Source of the DNA: Idiomarina ramblicola
GTDB taxonomy: Bacteria > Pseudomonadota > Gammaproteobacteria > Enterobacterales > Alteromonadaceae
Direction: 5' to 3'
Assembly (NCBI RefSeq): GCF_003987255.1
Contig: NZ_PIQC01000009.1
Span: 78,477 to 142,476 of the forward strand
Length of the DNA stretch: 64,000 nucleotides
The translations under genes were made by a program, and so were the position numbers. The notes below the pieces were generated by a model. That model did no database searches, had not been told where the DNA came from, and saw only the letters and a program-made list of their open reading frames with translations. Of this stretch, positions 1 through 8,801 are shown one piece after another; position 1 is the first letter of the stretch; each line of letters starts with the position of its first letter.

Positions 1-87
1 GTTATTCCGCCAATTGGTGGGCTAGATTTATCGGTTCTGGTTGTCATTATTGCGCTGCAGTTTTTACGTATATTAATTGGTGTTTAA
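1..87 (+). CDS. yggT: YggT family membrane protein, C-terminal fragment
   Basis: The window opens inside an open frame giving 28 residues and a TAA stop at 85-87. The peptide contains PPIGGLDLSVLVVIIALQFL, the conserved end of YggT-family proteins: a short Pro-Pro-Ile-Gly-Gly-Leu-Asp loop followed by a final membrane helix. YggT proteins are small inner-membrane proteins of uncertain role, usually encoded after yggS and proC. The start lies upstream of the window. It is followed by the DUF4426 gene after 23 bases, probably in the same operon, as is common in gammaproteobacteria. Confidence 0.8.
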   Translation, partial: VIPPIGGLDLSVLVVIIALQFLRILIGV

Positions 88-110
88 AACGACGGGTGGA
101 GGTGAAAGCA

Positions 111-536
111 ATGAATAGAACATTCTTTATTAAAACAATACTGGCCGTGTCCATGCTATTCTCAGCCTCTGTTATGGCTGAACAAAAGCAAACCCTCGGC
201 AAATGGGATGTTCATTACAGTGCTTTTAACTCCACCGTATTAGCACCATCCATTGCAACGCAGTATGGCCTGACCCGAAGCGCCTCAAAAGGTGTACTGA
301 ATATTGCCGTGCTTGATAAGAAAACCCAAAAGGCACAAAGCCCCGGCGTCAGCGGACAAGTGGTTAACCCACTGGGTCAAATACAGGAACTGGAGTTTCA
401 GCAGGTAACAGAAGGTGATGCCAGTTACTATCTGGCGCAGTTTAATTACACCAATGCCGAAACATTGCGCTTTACGATTCAGATTGGTGACCAGCAAACA
501 CTTAAATTTAATCAGGAGTTTTGGTTAAACGACTAA
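111..536 (+). CDS. DUF4426 domain-containing exported protein
   Basis: The start is taken at ATG 111 because GGAGGTG at about 99-105 sits just upstream; an in-frame GTG at 96 would overlap that ribosome site. The 141-residue product has a signal peptide (Met-Asn-Arg-Thr, hydrophobic core, cleavage near VMA-EQ) and a mature domain of about 120 residues resembling the DUF4426 family, found in marine gammaproteobacteria between yggT and rdgB. Its function is unknown. The sequence suggests a soluble periplasmic beta-rich domain with no visible catalytic motif. The stop overlaps the convergent antiporter gene by 4 bases. Confidence 0.75.
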   Translation: MNRTFFIKTILAVSMLFSASVMAEQKQTLGKWDVHYSAFNSTVLAPSIATQYGLTRSASKGVLNIAVLDKKTQKAQSPGVSGQVVNPLGQIQELEFQQVTEGDASYYLAQFNYTNAETLRFTIQIGDQQTLKFNQEFWLND

Positions 537-2263
537 GCTGTTACCGGCTTCACACCAATGGACTGTATCTCACCTTTATCACTGACTTGTCTTACGGTCA
601 GAATAACATCACCTAAACGTATGGTGTCGCCAATAACCACTCGCCGATGGAACTTCAGTAAAAAGTAGTCGGATATGGTGGTACTCAATAAACCCTCATT
701 GAGTTTCCCCACAGGATAGAAGCTACCAACATCGGCCAGGGTAAGATCCCCACGTAAGGTGAAGTCACCAAAGAAGTCTTTCTCCGATACTTTTAAGCCT
801 TTACCACCTGATGCGAGAATTCGACTGACCTCATCAATATCTTTAACGGTTGCCGCTACCAATAAGCCGTCACCCTCTTCAACCATGGGTTGGGTTTCCG
901 GTTGTAACCATTCACCATCGCGAATTAACCCCACGAAAGTTGCAGGAGCCGTCAATTTCAGTTCTTTCCAAGTATGGTCACAAGCGGGCGAGTTTTTATC
1001 AATGCGATATAGCCAGACCTCCAGCGCCTCTTTGCTGGCGACAGAAGATAATGGCATACGTTGCTGCGGCTTGGCTTTTAATGGAACTTCCAGCCCTAAC
1101 CAGCGAGCTACCGGCGCAATACTCCAGCCCTGAATAATGAGCGAGATCATCACTACAACAAAGGCAATATCAAAATAAAGCTCCTGATTCGGTACACCGC
1201 TAAGCCAGGGAAATAACGCCAGGATAATAGGGACTGCGCCTCTTAAGCCCACCCAACTGATGAATAACTGCTCTCGCCAGGGGAAACTAAAGGGCAGCAA
1301 GCTCACCACCACGGCCAAAGGACGGGCGATAAAAATTAGGGTAAAGGCAATACCAATAGCCACCGGTGCGTTAGCCACTAAGTGAGAAGGAACAACAAGC
1401 AGCCCGAGGATAAGGAACATCGCTATCTGGCTTAACCAGGCCAATCCGTCCTGCACCTGCAGAATATGCACCAACTGAGGCAGTCGCGCATTACCGATAA
1501 CAAAGCCCATTAAGTAAACAGCCAAAAAGCCACTGGCGTGGAGTTTCGCTGTTAACGCATAAATGGAAATGGCGCAGGCTACGGCTAATAAGGGAAAAAA
1601 GCTAAAGCTCAGAGGCAGCTTGCGAGCCGCAATAATGAACAATCTCCCACCTAACCAACCTATTGTCATGCCTCCAATAAGCTGCCAGATAATATCAAGA
1701 CCGACCCAGTACCAATCAGGAAAACTGCCACTGGCTACAGCGCCGGTCATCGTTAAGGTCAGAATAACCGCCATCGGGTCGTTACTGCCGGACTCTATTT
1801 CAAGCGTGGAGGCAACCCGCTCTTTAATTTGCAGGCCTCGGGACTGAAATATACCAAATACCGCAGCGGCATCGGTTGAGCTTAGTATCGCCCCCATGAG
1901 CAAGGCTGCCGGCCAGGGCAAACCAAACCAGTAAACAGCCATAGAGGCGACTAAAGTACAGGTTAAGGCCACGCCGACGGTTGCCAGGCTAATGGCGGGC
2001 CAGAGGGCGACCCTGAACCGTTCCGGGTGCGTTCGCATGCCCCCGTCAAAAAGAATAATGACCAGGGCTGCAGAGCCAATAAAGAACGCAATATCCGGAT
2101 TATTAAATTCGACACCCAACACACCTTGTTCACCGGCAAGCATGCCAATTAACAAAAAGGTCAGTAGCACCGGGGCTCCGAGTCGATTGGATGCGACAGC
2201 TGCTAAAATGCTGACAACCAACAATAAGCCACACAATAAAATCAAGGTGTTAGCCGAATCCAA
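533..2263 (-). CDS. nhaP2: K+/H+ antiporter of the NhaP2/CvrA (CPA1) type
   Basis: A 576-residue inner-membrane protein. About 390 N-terminal residues form 12-13 hydrophobic segments of the Na+/H+ exchanger fold. They include ESGSNDP, typical of CPA1 proteins, around residue 156. A TrkA-C-like domain follows at about 400-480 and a CorC/HlyC-type regulatory domain at about 490-570, the layout of NhaP2 (CvrA, YcgO), which exports K+ in exchange for protons. The start appears to be TTG at 2263, preceded by AAGGAG with about 7 bases spacing. It is transcribed away from rdgB and converges on the DUF4426 gene. Confidence 0.88.
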   Translation of the reverse strand: MDSANTLILLCGLLLVVSILAAVASNRLGAPVLLTFLLIGMLAGEQGVLGVEFNNPDIAFFIGSAALVIILFDGGMRTHPERFRVALWPAISLATVGVALTCTLVASMAVYWFGLPWPAALLMGAILSSTDAAAVFGIFQSRGLQIKERVASTLEIESGSNDPMAVILTLTMTGAVASGSFPDWYWVGLDIIWQLIGGMTIGWLGGRLFIIAARKLPLSFSFFPLLAVACAISIYALTAKLHASGFLAVYLMGFVIGNARLPQLVHILQVQDGLAWLSQIAMFLILGLLVVPSHLVANAPVAIGIAFTLIFIARPLAVVVSLLPFSFPWREQLFISWVGLRGAVPIILALFPWLSGVPNQELYFDIAFVVVMISLIIQGWSIAPVARWLGLEVPLKAKPQQRMPLSSVASKEALEVWLYRIDKNSPACDHTWKELKLTAPATFVGLIRDGEWLQPETQPMVEEGDGLLVAATVKDIDEVSRILASGGKGLKVSEKDFFGDFTLRGDLTLADVGSFYPVGKLNEGLLSTTISDYFLLKFHRRVVIGDTIRLGDVILTVRQVSDKGEIQSIGVKPVTA

Positions 2264-2385
2264 ATAGAATCTCCTTATATCTGTCTCTGCCTATTTATCA
2301 TAACAGGTTTAAGTTAGACGCTAATGTAAGATTTCAAATCACGTCAAAACCCTTTATCCTGTGCCCCTTAATAAGGAGTGTACAG

Positions 2386-3006
2386 GTGCGTTTTATGAAG
2401 TTACAAAAAACTTTGGTACTGGCTACCGGCAATGCAGGTAAAGTCGCTGAACTACGCCATATGTTAAGCCAAACAGCCACTACAGCCGACTGGCAAGTTC
2501 GCCCACAGTCCGACTGGAACTTCACAGAAGCTGACGAAACTGGCACCACCTTTGTCGAAAACGCCATTATTAAAGCGCGCCATGCGTGTCAGCAAACCGG
2601 ATTACCCACCATTGCAGACGACTCGGGCCTCGCCGTTGCGGCTTTAAACGGTGCGCCAGGTGTTTATTCAGCTCGCTACGCCGGCAGCAACGCAACAGAC
2701 TCCGATAATATCAATAAGTTATTACAGGCTTTAGAAGGCGTTGAAGAAAGCCAGCGGCAAGCCAGTTTTTACTGCGTACTGGTCTATATGCAAAGTGCAG
2801 AAGATCCAACCCCCATTATCTGCCAAGGCCGCTGGGACGGACGCATTCTGACCAAGCCAGTCGGTGAACAGGGTTTCGGCTACGACCCTGTTTTTTGGGT
2901 TGAAGACAAAAGAGCTTCAGCCGCACAACTTAATAAAACAGAGAAGCAAGCGCTCAGTCATCGTGGTCAGGCTCTGAAGCAACTACTTAGGCAACTCACC
3001 GAATGA
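2386..3006 (+). CDS. rdgB: XTP/dITP diphosphatase (non-canonical purine NTP pyrophosphatase)
   Basis: A 206-residue protein of the Ham1/RdgB family, which hydrolyses XTP, dITP and ITP to monophosphates and keeps deaminated purines out of DNA. Visible family motifs are LVLATGNAGKVAEL near the N-terminus (substrate and Mg2+ loop), DDSGLAVAALNGAPGVYSAR in the middle, and GFGYDPVFW plus the final SHRGQAL. AAGGAG at 2373-2378 is 7 bases before GTG 2386, so GTG is favoured over the internal ATG at 2395. The gene overlaps hemW by ATGA, an arrangement (rdgB-hemW) conserved in Enterobacteria and relatives. Confidence 0.95.
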   Translation: MRFMKLQKTLVLATGNAGKVAELRHMLSQTATTADWQVRPQSDWNFTEADETGTTFVENAIIKARHACQQTGLPTIADDSGLAVAALNGAPGVYSARYAGSNATDSDNINKLLQALEGVEESQRQASFYCVLVYMQSAEDPTPIICQGRWDGRILTKPVGEQGFGYDPVFWVEDKRASAAQLNKTEKQALSHRGQALKQLLRQLTE

Positions 3007-4154
3007 ATCATACGCTGACTCTTCCACCGTTATCTCTCTATATACACATTCCATGGTGTATTCAGAAATGCCCTTATTGTGATTTCAATTCACACAAGCT
3101 GACCGGTGACGTGCCGGAAGCAAGCTATGTGGGCCGTCTGCTAGAAGATTTGCGAGCCGACCTTGAGTGGGTACAAGGGCGACCAATTCAATCCATCTTT
3201 ATCGGCGGAGGCACCCCCAGCGTGCTCTCTGCAAACGCAATACAACAGTTAATGGATGGTGTTCGGGCAGCAGTGAAACTAAGCTCTGACTGTGAAGTGA
3301 CCATGGAAGCCAACCCCGGTACTTTTGAAACCGAGAAGTTTTCCGCATTCGTTGCTGCAGGCATCAACCGATTGTCTATCGGTGTGCAGAGCTTACAAGA
3401 ACATCAGTTACAGCGCCTTGGTCGTATTCATAACCCACAGCAGGCGAAAGATGCTGCTGCACACGCCAGCGAACTACCTCTGTCCAGCTTTAACTTGGAT
3501 CTTATGCATGGATTACCGGACCAAACAGTAGCAATGGCACTGGACGATTTACGCCAGATTATTGCTTTAAACCCACCACATATTTCCTGGTATCAATTGA
3601 CCATTGAGCCCAATACCTTGTTCGCAAGTCAACCGCCTGAACTCCCGGATGACGACACGCTGTGGGAGATTTACCAGCAGGGTCACCAATTGCTGGAAGC
3701 TGCGGGTTATGGTCAGTACGAAGTCAGTGCTTATGCTAAACCCGGTCATCAAAGCCGCCATAATCGTAACTACTGGCAATACGGCGACTACCTGGGAATT
3801 GGTTGCGGCGCCCACAGCAAAGTAACGCTTCCCCAGAAAAATACAATTCTGCGCTGCGAAAAAGTGAAACATCCTAAAGGTTATTTAGATTTAACCAAAG
3901 CCTTACGTTACCAGCTAAAAGAGGTACCCGTTGACGACCGTTTGTTTGAATTCTTTATGAATCAATTCCGACTGTTAGAACCAGTTAGTAAAAGCAATTT
4001 TGAACAAACAACGGGACTCTCTGCCAATTTAGCATCGGAGCAATTAAGCAAAGCTAAATCACTGGAGCTGGTGATTGAAGGAGAACGCGACTGGCAATTG
4101 ACCCCACGAGGCCACCGGTTCTTAAACTCAGTTTTGGATACGCTTCTGGATTAG
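3003..4154 (+). CDS. hemW: radical SAM family heme chaperone HemW
   Basis: A 383-residue HemW (formerly called anaerobic coproporphyrinogen oxidase-like). The radical-SAM cysteines are C19, C23 and C26 in PWCIQKCPYCDFNSH, and GGGTPS follows near residue 69. Family members bind heme and deliver it to respiratory apoproteins. True HemN has an additional N-terminal extension and a further Cys after the CX3CX2C motif; here Phe follows (CDF), as in HemW. Start overlaps the rdgB stop by 4 bases (ATGA). The stop codon lies in the loop of a perfect hairpin, listed separately. Confidence 0.95.
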   Translation: MNHTLTLPPLSLYIHIPWCIQKCPYCDFNSHKLTGDVPEASYVGRLLEDLRADLEWVQGRPIQSIFIGGGTPSVLSANAIQQLMDGVRAAVKLSSDCEVTMEANPGTFETEKFSAFVAAGINRLSIGVQSLQEHQLQRLGRIHNPQQAKDAAAHASELPLSSFNLDLMHGLPDQTVAMALDDLRQIIALNPPHISWYQLTIEPNTLFASQPPELPDDDTLWEIYQQGHQLLEAAGYGQYEVSAYAKPGHQSRHNRNYWQYGDYLGIGCGAHSKVTLPQKNTILRCEKVKHPKGYLDLTKALRYQLKEVPVDDRLFEFFMNQFRLLEPVSKSNFEQTTGLSANLASEQLSKAKSLELVIEGERDWQLTPRGHRFLNSVLDTLLD

Positions 4155-4164
4155 TCCAGAAGCG
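4141..4164. terminator. Perfect hairpin between convergent hemW and trmB
   Basis: CGCTTCTGGA at 4141-4150 and TCCAGAAGCG at 4155-4164 pair perfectly (10 bp) around a TTAG loop whose last three bases are the hemW stop codon. No uninterrupted T run follows on either strand (CTTCTCGTTATTTTAT on plus), so it is a weak intrinsic terminator at best. It may instead block RNA decay or act with Rho for both converging transcripts. Confidence 0.6.
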
Positions 4165-4171
4165 CTTCTCG

Positions 4172-4888
4172 TTATTTTATCTGAAACTGCAAATCCCAGA
4201 CACCATGACCTTTTCCCTCGCCACGGCGTTCGAATTTTGTTTTAGGACGGCTATCAGGCCGCGGCACGTAGCTTCCGGAAGAGGAAAGGTTACTTAGATT
4301 AGCCGCACTGCTGAGTACCTCTAACATATGTTCGGCGTAATTTTCCCAATCTGTAGCCAAGTGAATAATGCCACCAGACTCTATTTTTTGCGTTAATAGC
4401 TGAACAAACTCGGGCTGTACGATACGACGCTTATGATGCCGCTTCTTATGCCATGGGTCAGGAAAGAAAATTTGAACACAGTTCAGACTTTCGTCGGAAA
4501 TGCAGTGTTTAAGAACTTCAACAGCATCTTCATGAAATACTCGAAGGTTATCTACCCCGGCTTCCTCGACGGCCATGAGACATGTACCAACACCAGGTTC
4601 ATGTACCTCTATACCAATAAAGTCACGCTCAGGAGCGTTAGCAGCCATTTCAACTAACGAATGGCCCATACCAAAACCAATTTCCAAAGTCACCGGAGCT
4701 TTTCGGCCAAAAACTGCGGTCAAATCCAGCAACCCCTTTTCCAGGGTTAACCCTATTGATGGCCAGAGGCGTTCAATAGCTGCAGCCTGTCCTTTGGTGA
4801 GTCGTCCTTCTCTTTTTACAAAACTTCGAACCGTTCTGACGTACTTACCCGCTGCTGCGGCTTCTTCGGCGCTCTTAAAGTGGCTCAT
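4172..4888 (-). CDS. trmB: tRNA (guanine-N7-)-methyltransferase TrmB
   Basis: A 238-residue SAM-dependent enzyme that methylates G46 in the tRNA variable loop. The SAM-binding motif is [15 protein letters not shown] near residue 90, followed by an IGIEVHEPG acidic loop. The family signature [15 protein letters not shown] is in the middle and TDWENYA and a TKFERRG end are C-terminal. The length is that of the E. coli enzyme. In many gammaproteobacteria trmB is next to mutY and yggX. Here an OmpA-family gene lies between them and trmB is on the opposite strand, so it is not in their operon. Confidence 0.95.
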   Translation of the reverse strand: MSHFKSAEEAAAAGKYVRTVRSFVKREGRLTKGQAAAIERLWPSIGLTLEKGLLDLTAVFGRKAPVTLEIGFGMGHSLVEMAANAPERDFIGIEVHEPGVGTCLMAVEEAGVDNLRVFHEDAVEVLKHCISDESLNCVQIFFPDPWHKKRHHKRRIVQPEFVQLLTQKIESGGIIHLATDWENYAEHMLEVLSSAANLSNLSSSGSYVPRPDSRPKTKFERRGEGKGHGVWDLQFQIK

Positions 4889-4921
4889 GATCTACCTGCA
4901 AATTACAAATTAGCTGACACC

Positions 4922-4951
4922 AAAAAAACAGGCCTGAAAAATCAGGCCTGT
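4922..4951 (-). terminator. Intrinsic terminator of the OmpA-family gene
   Basis: Read on the minus strand, a perfect 10-bp stem (ACAGGCCTGA / TCAGGCCTGT, 4942-4951 with 4928-4937) with a 4-base loop is followed by a run of seven T (4928-4922). It lies about 50 bases beyond the OmpA stop and just upstream of trmB, separating the two transcription units. Confidence 0.9.
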
Positions 4952-4999
4952 TGACAATAGAGCTATTATCGCTATTTCAAGCAATCAATACAATTGCTA

Positions 5000-6091
5000 T
5001 TAACGAGTTTTAGGTACTCTGTTCACTACTTTCAGTGTTGCTTCAATGCGACGGTTATCTTGACGATCGGCCGCACTGTTCTCACGAACTTTAGGTTGAG
5101 ATTCGCCGTGTCCTTTAAAGTCCACACGATTTCTGGCAATGCCATGTTTCTCAACCAATGCATTCGCAACAGCCTCTGCACGACGCTCTGATAACCACTG
5201 GTTATACTCAGCTTCACCGGTGCTGTCCGTATGCCCATGAATGGTGATATCCAGTTGTGGATGCTCCTTCATAAACTCAGCCATGTCTTGAATATCAGAC
5301 CGTTCGCCGCTGCGAATATTTGATGAGTTCAGGTCAAACTCAACCAGCAACTCCTCGGTAATCGTCTCGTTTTCGTAAAGAATGCAGCCGTTTTCGTCGA
5401 CCGAATAGTTTTTCGGCGTATTCGCACATTGATCTTTTGAATCAACAACACCATCGCCATCAGAATCTACCTGCTTAGGTTCTGGCTGCGGCTCTGGCTG
5501 AGGTGCAGGCTGAGGTTCAGGACGCGTTCTTGGTTCTGGACTGGTATCACGACCACCAAAGAACCACTGCAAACCAATGTTAGCGAACATTTCGGTGTAG
5601 TCTTCTTCCCAGCCTTGCTGGACTCCACCTTCTACGCGCCAAGCCAAATTGTCGTTGATGAAGTTACGATGACCCAGCGTCAGGCGTGCAGCAATATCTG
5701 TTACATCGCCAATTTCAGTATTGTTTACACCTACACCAGCGTAAAAGCTGTTAGTAAAGTGATACAGCGCATCAACACCATAACTGTCGCCTGAGATGCC
5801 ACCACCTGGACCATCTAATTCAGCGTCCATGTAGTCATAGTAAATACGTGCTTCCCATGCCTCGGTAAACATCATACCGGCTTCAATACCCGAGGTAGTG
5901 GTTTCCAGGCCATCTTTAACAGAGAATACTTGGCCATTTTTCACTGCAACGCGGTCACTATCAGCAGAGAATACGCCTAAACGTGCTCCCAGATAAAAGT
6001 CGTTTTGCTCAACCTCGGTCTGCTGCGCAAAAACCGGCGAGGTTAATCCAGCGGTAAGCAAAGATAGAGTAATTAGATTTAAGGTTTTCAT
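5000..6091 (-). CDS. OmpA family outer membrane porin
   Basis: The 363-residue product starts at ATG 6091, chosen because AAAGGAG lies 6-8 bases upstream and the protein then begins with a normal signal peptide ending PVFA-QQT. Its domains are: an 8-strand beta-barrel of about 180 residues; a Pro-Glu-rich linker (repeated PEPQP); a calcium-binding thrombospondin type 3-like stretch with DSDGDGVVDSKDQC; and a C-terminal OmpA peptidoglycan-binding domain with IHGHTDSTG and NQWLSERRAEAV. It probably anchors the outer membrane to the wall. A longer frame reaches 6184 but would put the signal peptide internally. It has its own terminator. Confidence 0.9.
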   Translation of the reverse strand: MKTLNLITLSLLTAGLTSPVFAQQTEVEQNDFYLGARLGVFSADSDRVAVKNGQVFSVKDGLETTTSGIEAGMMFTEAWEARIYYDYMDAELDGPGGGISGDSYGVDALYHFTNSFYAGVGVNNTEIGDVTDIAARLTLGHRNFINDNLAWRVEGGVQQGWEEDYTEMFANIGLQWFFGGRDTSPEPRTRPEPQPAPQPEPQPEPKQVDSDGDGVVDSKDQCANTPKNYSVDENGCILYENETITEELLVEFDLNSSNIRSGERSDIQDMAEFMKEHPQLDITIHGHTDSTGEAEYNQWLSERRAEAVANALVEKHGIARNRVDFKGHGESQPKVRENSAADRQDNRRIEATLKVVNRVPKTR

Positions 6092-6155
6092 TGCAAAGCT
6101 CCTTTTAATTGCAATAACAATCATGCTCGGAATATGAGACACTGTGTATGTCATA

Positions 6156-6172
6156 AAGAATAGTACATTCTT
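6156..6172. promoter_or_regulatory. Inverted repeat between ompA-like gene and mutY
   Basis: AAGAAT (6156-6161) and ATTCTT (6167-6172) form a 6-bp dyad with 5-base spacing in the divergent promoter region. It could be an operator or a 5' UTR hairpin for either gene. No regulator can be named from the sequence. Confidence 0.3.
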
Positions 6173-6206
6173 CACTTTAGTCATTTTAATTTGCAGAGAT
6201 TTACAG

Positions 6207-7250
6207 TTGACTCATACATTCAGCTCTCAAGTCCTCCGTTGGTTTCAGCAGTATGGCCGTAAACATCTTCCCTGGCAGAAGAAGGTCACTCCTTACCGTG
6301 TCTGGGTATCAGAAATTATGCTACAACAAACCCAGGTCACCACCGTTATTCCGTACTTCGATCGTTTTATGACGACATTCCCAACAGTTCAGGTCCTCGC
6401 CGATGCTCCGCAAGACCAGGTTCTGAGCCTGTGGACAGGTCTAGGTTACTATGCCCGGGCCCGTAATCTTCATAAAACAGCAAAACTCATTTGCACACGC
6501 TTTAACGGTGAGTTTCCGGAAAAAGTTCATGATCTTGAGGAATTACCTGGAATTGGTCGCTCAACGGCTGGCGCTATTCGCTCTCTTGGGTACGGCAAAT
6601 ACGCCCCAATTTTGGATGGCAACGTAAAGCGAGTTTTAGCACGTCATTTTGCGATTGCTGGTTGGCCTGGCAAAGCCAGTGTATTAAAAGAGCTCTGGCA
6701 ACTGACCGAGCAGCTCACCCCAGAAAAAGAGTCCGGCGCCTATAATCAAGCCATGATGGATATTGGAGCGATGATATGCACCCGAACTAAGCCACTCTGT
6801 GAGGAATGTCCGGTCAATAATACCTGCTCCGCCAAAGCAAACGAGACAATTGCACAGTATCCGGGGAAAAAGCCGAAAAAGACCAAACCGGTTAAAGCAA
6901 CGCATATGCTAATTTTCCGTCACAATGGTCATTTCTTACTGGAAAAGAGACCACAAACCGGTATTTGGGGTGGGCTCTGGTGCTTTCCTCAAAGCGATGA
7001 TGAGGCTCAAGTCACCTCTTTAGCACAACGCTACGGCCTGACTGAGCAAGGCCGTCAAAAACTGCCAGGTTTTCGGCACACCTTCAGTCACTTTCATCTG
7101 GACTGTTACCCACTGCTAATCGACGTTGTTTCTACTGACACTCAGCTCAACGAACATCAGTATCTGTGGGTCAAACCTGACACGAATAAGGGCTTGGGCT
7201 TTGCTGCCCCAACCGTTAAACTGATGGAACAGTTAACGATCAATAAGTGA
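6207..7250 (+). CDS. mutY: A/G-specific adenine glycosylase MutY
   Basis: Removes adenine mispaired with 8-oxoguanine. I place the start at TTG 6207 rather than the upstream ATG 6144. From there the catalytic Glu (SEIMLQQTQ), catalytic Asp (LDGN) and FeS-cluster Cys (191, 198, 201, 207) each fall one position before their E. coli MutY counterparts (E37, D138, C192/199/202/208), and the preceding residues look like non-coding leader. A helix-hairpin-helix ([12 protein letters not shown]) and a C-terminal NUDIX-like 8-oxoG-recognition domain are present. The product is 347 residues. yggX follows after 7 bases, the usual mutY-yggX operon. Confidence 0.93.
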   Translation: MTHTFSSQVLRWFQQYGRKHLPWQKKVTPYRVWVSEIMLQQTQVTTVIPYFDRFMTTFPTVQVLADAPQDQVLSLWTGLGYYARARNLHKTAKLICTRFNGEFPEKVHDLEELPGIGRSTAGAIRSLGYGKYAPILDGNVKRVLARHFAIAGWPGKASVLKELWQLTEQLTPEKESGAYNQAMMDIGAMICTRTKPLCEECPVNNTCSAKANETIAQYPGKKPKKTKPVKATHMLIFRHNGHFLLEKRPQTGIWGGLWCFPQSDDEAQVTSLAQRYGLTEQGRQKLPGFRHTFSHFHLDCYPLLIDVVSTDTQLNEHQYLWVKPDTNKGLGFAAPTVKLMEQLTINK

Positions 7251-7257
7251 GCACGCC

Positions 7258-7530
7258 ATGAGCCGTACCGTATTTTGCGAACATTTTCAGAAAGACGCCG
7301 AAGGTCTGGATTTTCAGCTTTACCCGGGAGAGTTAGGCGAACGCATTTTTAACCATATCTCCAAAGAAGCCTGGTCGGAATGGCAGAAAAAGCAAACCAT
7401 GCTGATAAACGAGAAGCGACTCAATATGATGGACCCAACGGATCGCGAGTTTCTTGAGCAACAAATGACAGGTTTCTTATTTGAGGGTAAAGATCCTCAA
7501 ATTGAAGGCTATACTCCCCCAGAAAGTTAA
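7258..7530 (+). CDS. yggX: Fe(II)-trafficking / oxidative damage protection protein YggX
   Basis: A 90-residue YggX protein of normal length. It has the conserved N-terminal Cys (TVFCEHF), the [16 protein letters not shown] stretch, and [18 protein letters not shown] in the C-terminal half. Family members protect FeS enzymes from superoxide and influence labile iron. Cotranscription with mutY, itself an FeS enzyme in oxidative DNA repair, is typical and supports the role. Confidence 0.95.
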   Translation: MSRTVFCEHFQKDAEGLDFQLYPGELGERIFNHISKEAWSEWQKKQTMLINEKRLNMMDPTDREFLEQQMTGFLFEGKDPQIEGYTPPES

Positions 7531-7583
7531 CGTATCAGTCTAACGATTTTCCAAAAACTAGCTTTTTTCTTGCACATCTAAAT

Positions 7584-7606
7584 TATTGTCTAATATATTG
7601 ACAATA
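7584..7606. promoter_or_regulatory. Dyad upstream of proBA
   Basis: TATTGTC (7584-7590) and GACAATA (7600-7606) are perfect inverted repeats separated by nine A/T bases, about 80 bases before proB. The right arm creates TTGACA, a possible -35 hexamer, but no convincing -10 follows at the right distance. The structure resembles an operator. The rest of the 155-base gap between yggX and proB holds nothing else recognisable. Confidence 0.4.
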
Positions 7607-7685
7607 GCTATGGCTTATGGGCCTCACTGGAGCTTAGAAAGTCAATCTGTTAGACTACTAACGAATTCAACAAAAGGGAGTCTCT

Positions 7686-8801
7686 ATGAAAGCGCCATCC
7701 TGGCGAAGAGCCGTACTGAAAGTGGGGAGTGCGCTCATCGCGCCAGATGAAACTGGGGTTAGCACCAAATACCTTTTACCCATCGCTCGTTTTATTAACG
7801 AATGTCGAGAACGAGGACAAGAAGTTGTCATAGTCTCATCAGGCAGTGTCGCTGCTGGCCGTAAGCACATTCATTTTGAACATAAAAAAGTGCCGGTTGC
7901 TGTACGCAAAGCAATGTCAGCTGTTGGCCAAAATGAAATGATGGGCTACTGGTCGCGCTTTTTTGATTCCCCCTGCGCCCAGTTGTTAATGACACACAGT
8001 GACTTACGCGACAGAGCGCGCTACGTCAGCATTAAAAACACCCTAAACAGATTGTTAGAGCACAACATTTTACCCGTAGTTAATGAGAACGATGCCTTAG
8101 CTACTGATGAAATGAAGGTTGGTGATAACGATAACTTATCGGCCATGGTTGCCACATTAGTGGATGCCGACGCGCTGTTTATTTGTTCAGACATTGATGG
8201 TCTGTACGATTCCGATCCAAACCTGAATCCGGATGCGAAGAAAATTCCGGTAGTTGAACAAATTGACGAGAGCATTTACTCGTTGGCCGGCGGCTCTGTC
8301 AGTGACGTGGGTACCGGCGGTATGCGAACGAAGGTTGAAGCAGCAGAAAAAGCAACTTCACACGGTATCGATACCTACATTGTTAACGGTCGCAAAGGTG
8401 AAACCTTTGAATCGTTATTACAGGGTGACATCCCCGGCACATTATTCCGTCGCCAATCTGATCCAATCAGCAATAAAAAGCATTGGTTAAGACATACCTT
8501 GGTGGCTCAAGGTGAGATTTTGGTTGATGAAGGTGCTGAAAAAGCATTAATTGAGAACGGTGCCTCGCTATTAAGTTCAGGCATTGTTGATGTACAAGGT
8601 GATTTTGATCGCGGTGACGCCGTGCTGGTTCGCAGCGCCAACGATACTGACGCTATCGCAAAAGGTATTTGTCAGTACAGCGCACATGAACTAATGCACA
8701 TTAAAGGGCAACAAACTGAAGATATAGCTGAAAAATTTGGCTATAGCCCGATTACGGAAGTCATTCACCGTGACGATCTAATGATTTTGGAGGACGCATG
8801 A
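7686..8801 (+). CDS. proB: glutamate 5-kinase
   Basis: First enzyme of proline synthesis, phosphorylating glutamate to gamma-glutamyl phosphate. The 371 residues hold an amino-acid-kinase domain (VLKVGSALIAP at the N-terminus, VSSGSVAAGR, VVNENDALATDEMKVGDND, GGMRTKVEAA) and a C-terminal PUA domain from about residue 280, the E. coli layout. GGGAG lies 5 bases before ATG 7686. It overlaps proA by 4 bases (ATGA), so the two are translationally coupled. Confidence 0.96.
   Translation: MKAPSWRRAVLKVGSALIAPDETGVSTKYLLPIARFINECRERGQEVVIVSSGSVAAGRKHIHFEHKKVPVAVRKAMSAVGQNEMMGYWSRFFDSPCAQLLMTHSDLRDRARYVSIKNTLNRLLEHNILPVVNENDALATDEMKVGDNDNLSAMVATLVDADALFICSDIDGLYDSDPNLNPDAKKIPVVEQIDESIYSLAGGSVSDVGTGGMRTKVEAAEKATSHGIDTYIVNGRKGETFESLLQGDIPGTLFRRQSDPISNKKHWLRHTLVAQGEILVDEGAEKALIENGASLLSSGIVDVQGDFDRGDAVLVRSANDTDAIAKGICQYSAHELMHIKGQQTEDIAEKFGYSPITEVIHRDDLMILEDA

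Noticed and set aside
5460..5530. Repeat of Pro-Glu-Pro-Gln codons as a possible tandem-repeat element
   Set aside because: It is the ordinary proline-rich linker between barrel and peptidoglycan-binding domain in OmpA-type proteins.
7599..7640. TTGACA as -35 of a proB promoter
   Set aside because: No acceptable -10 lies 16-18 bases downstream; the hexamer is better seen as part of the dyad.
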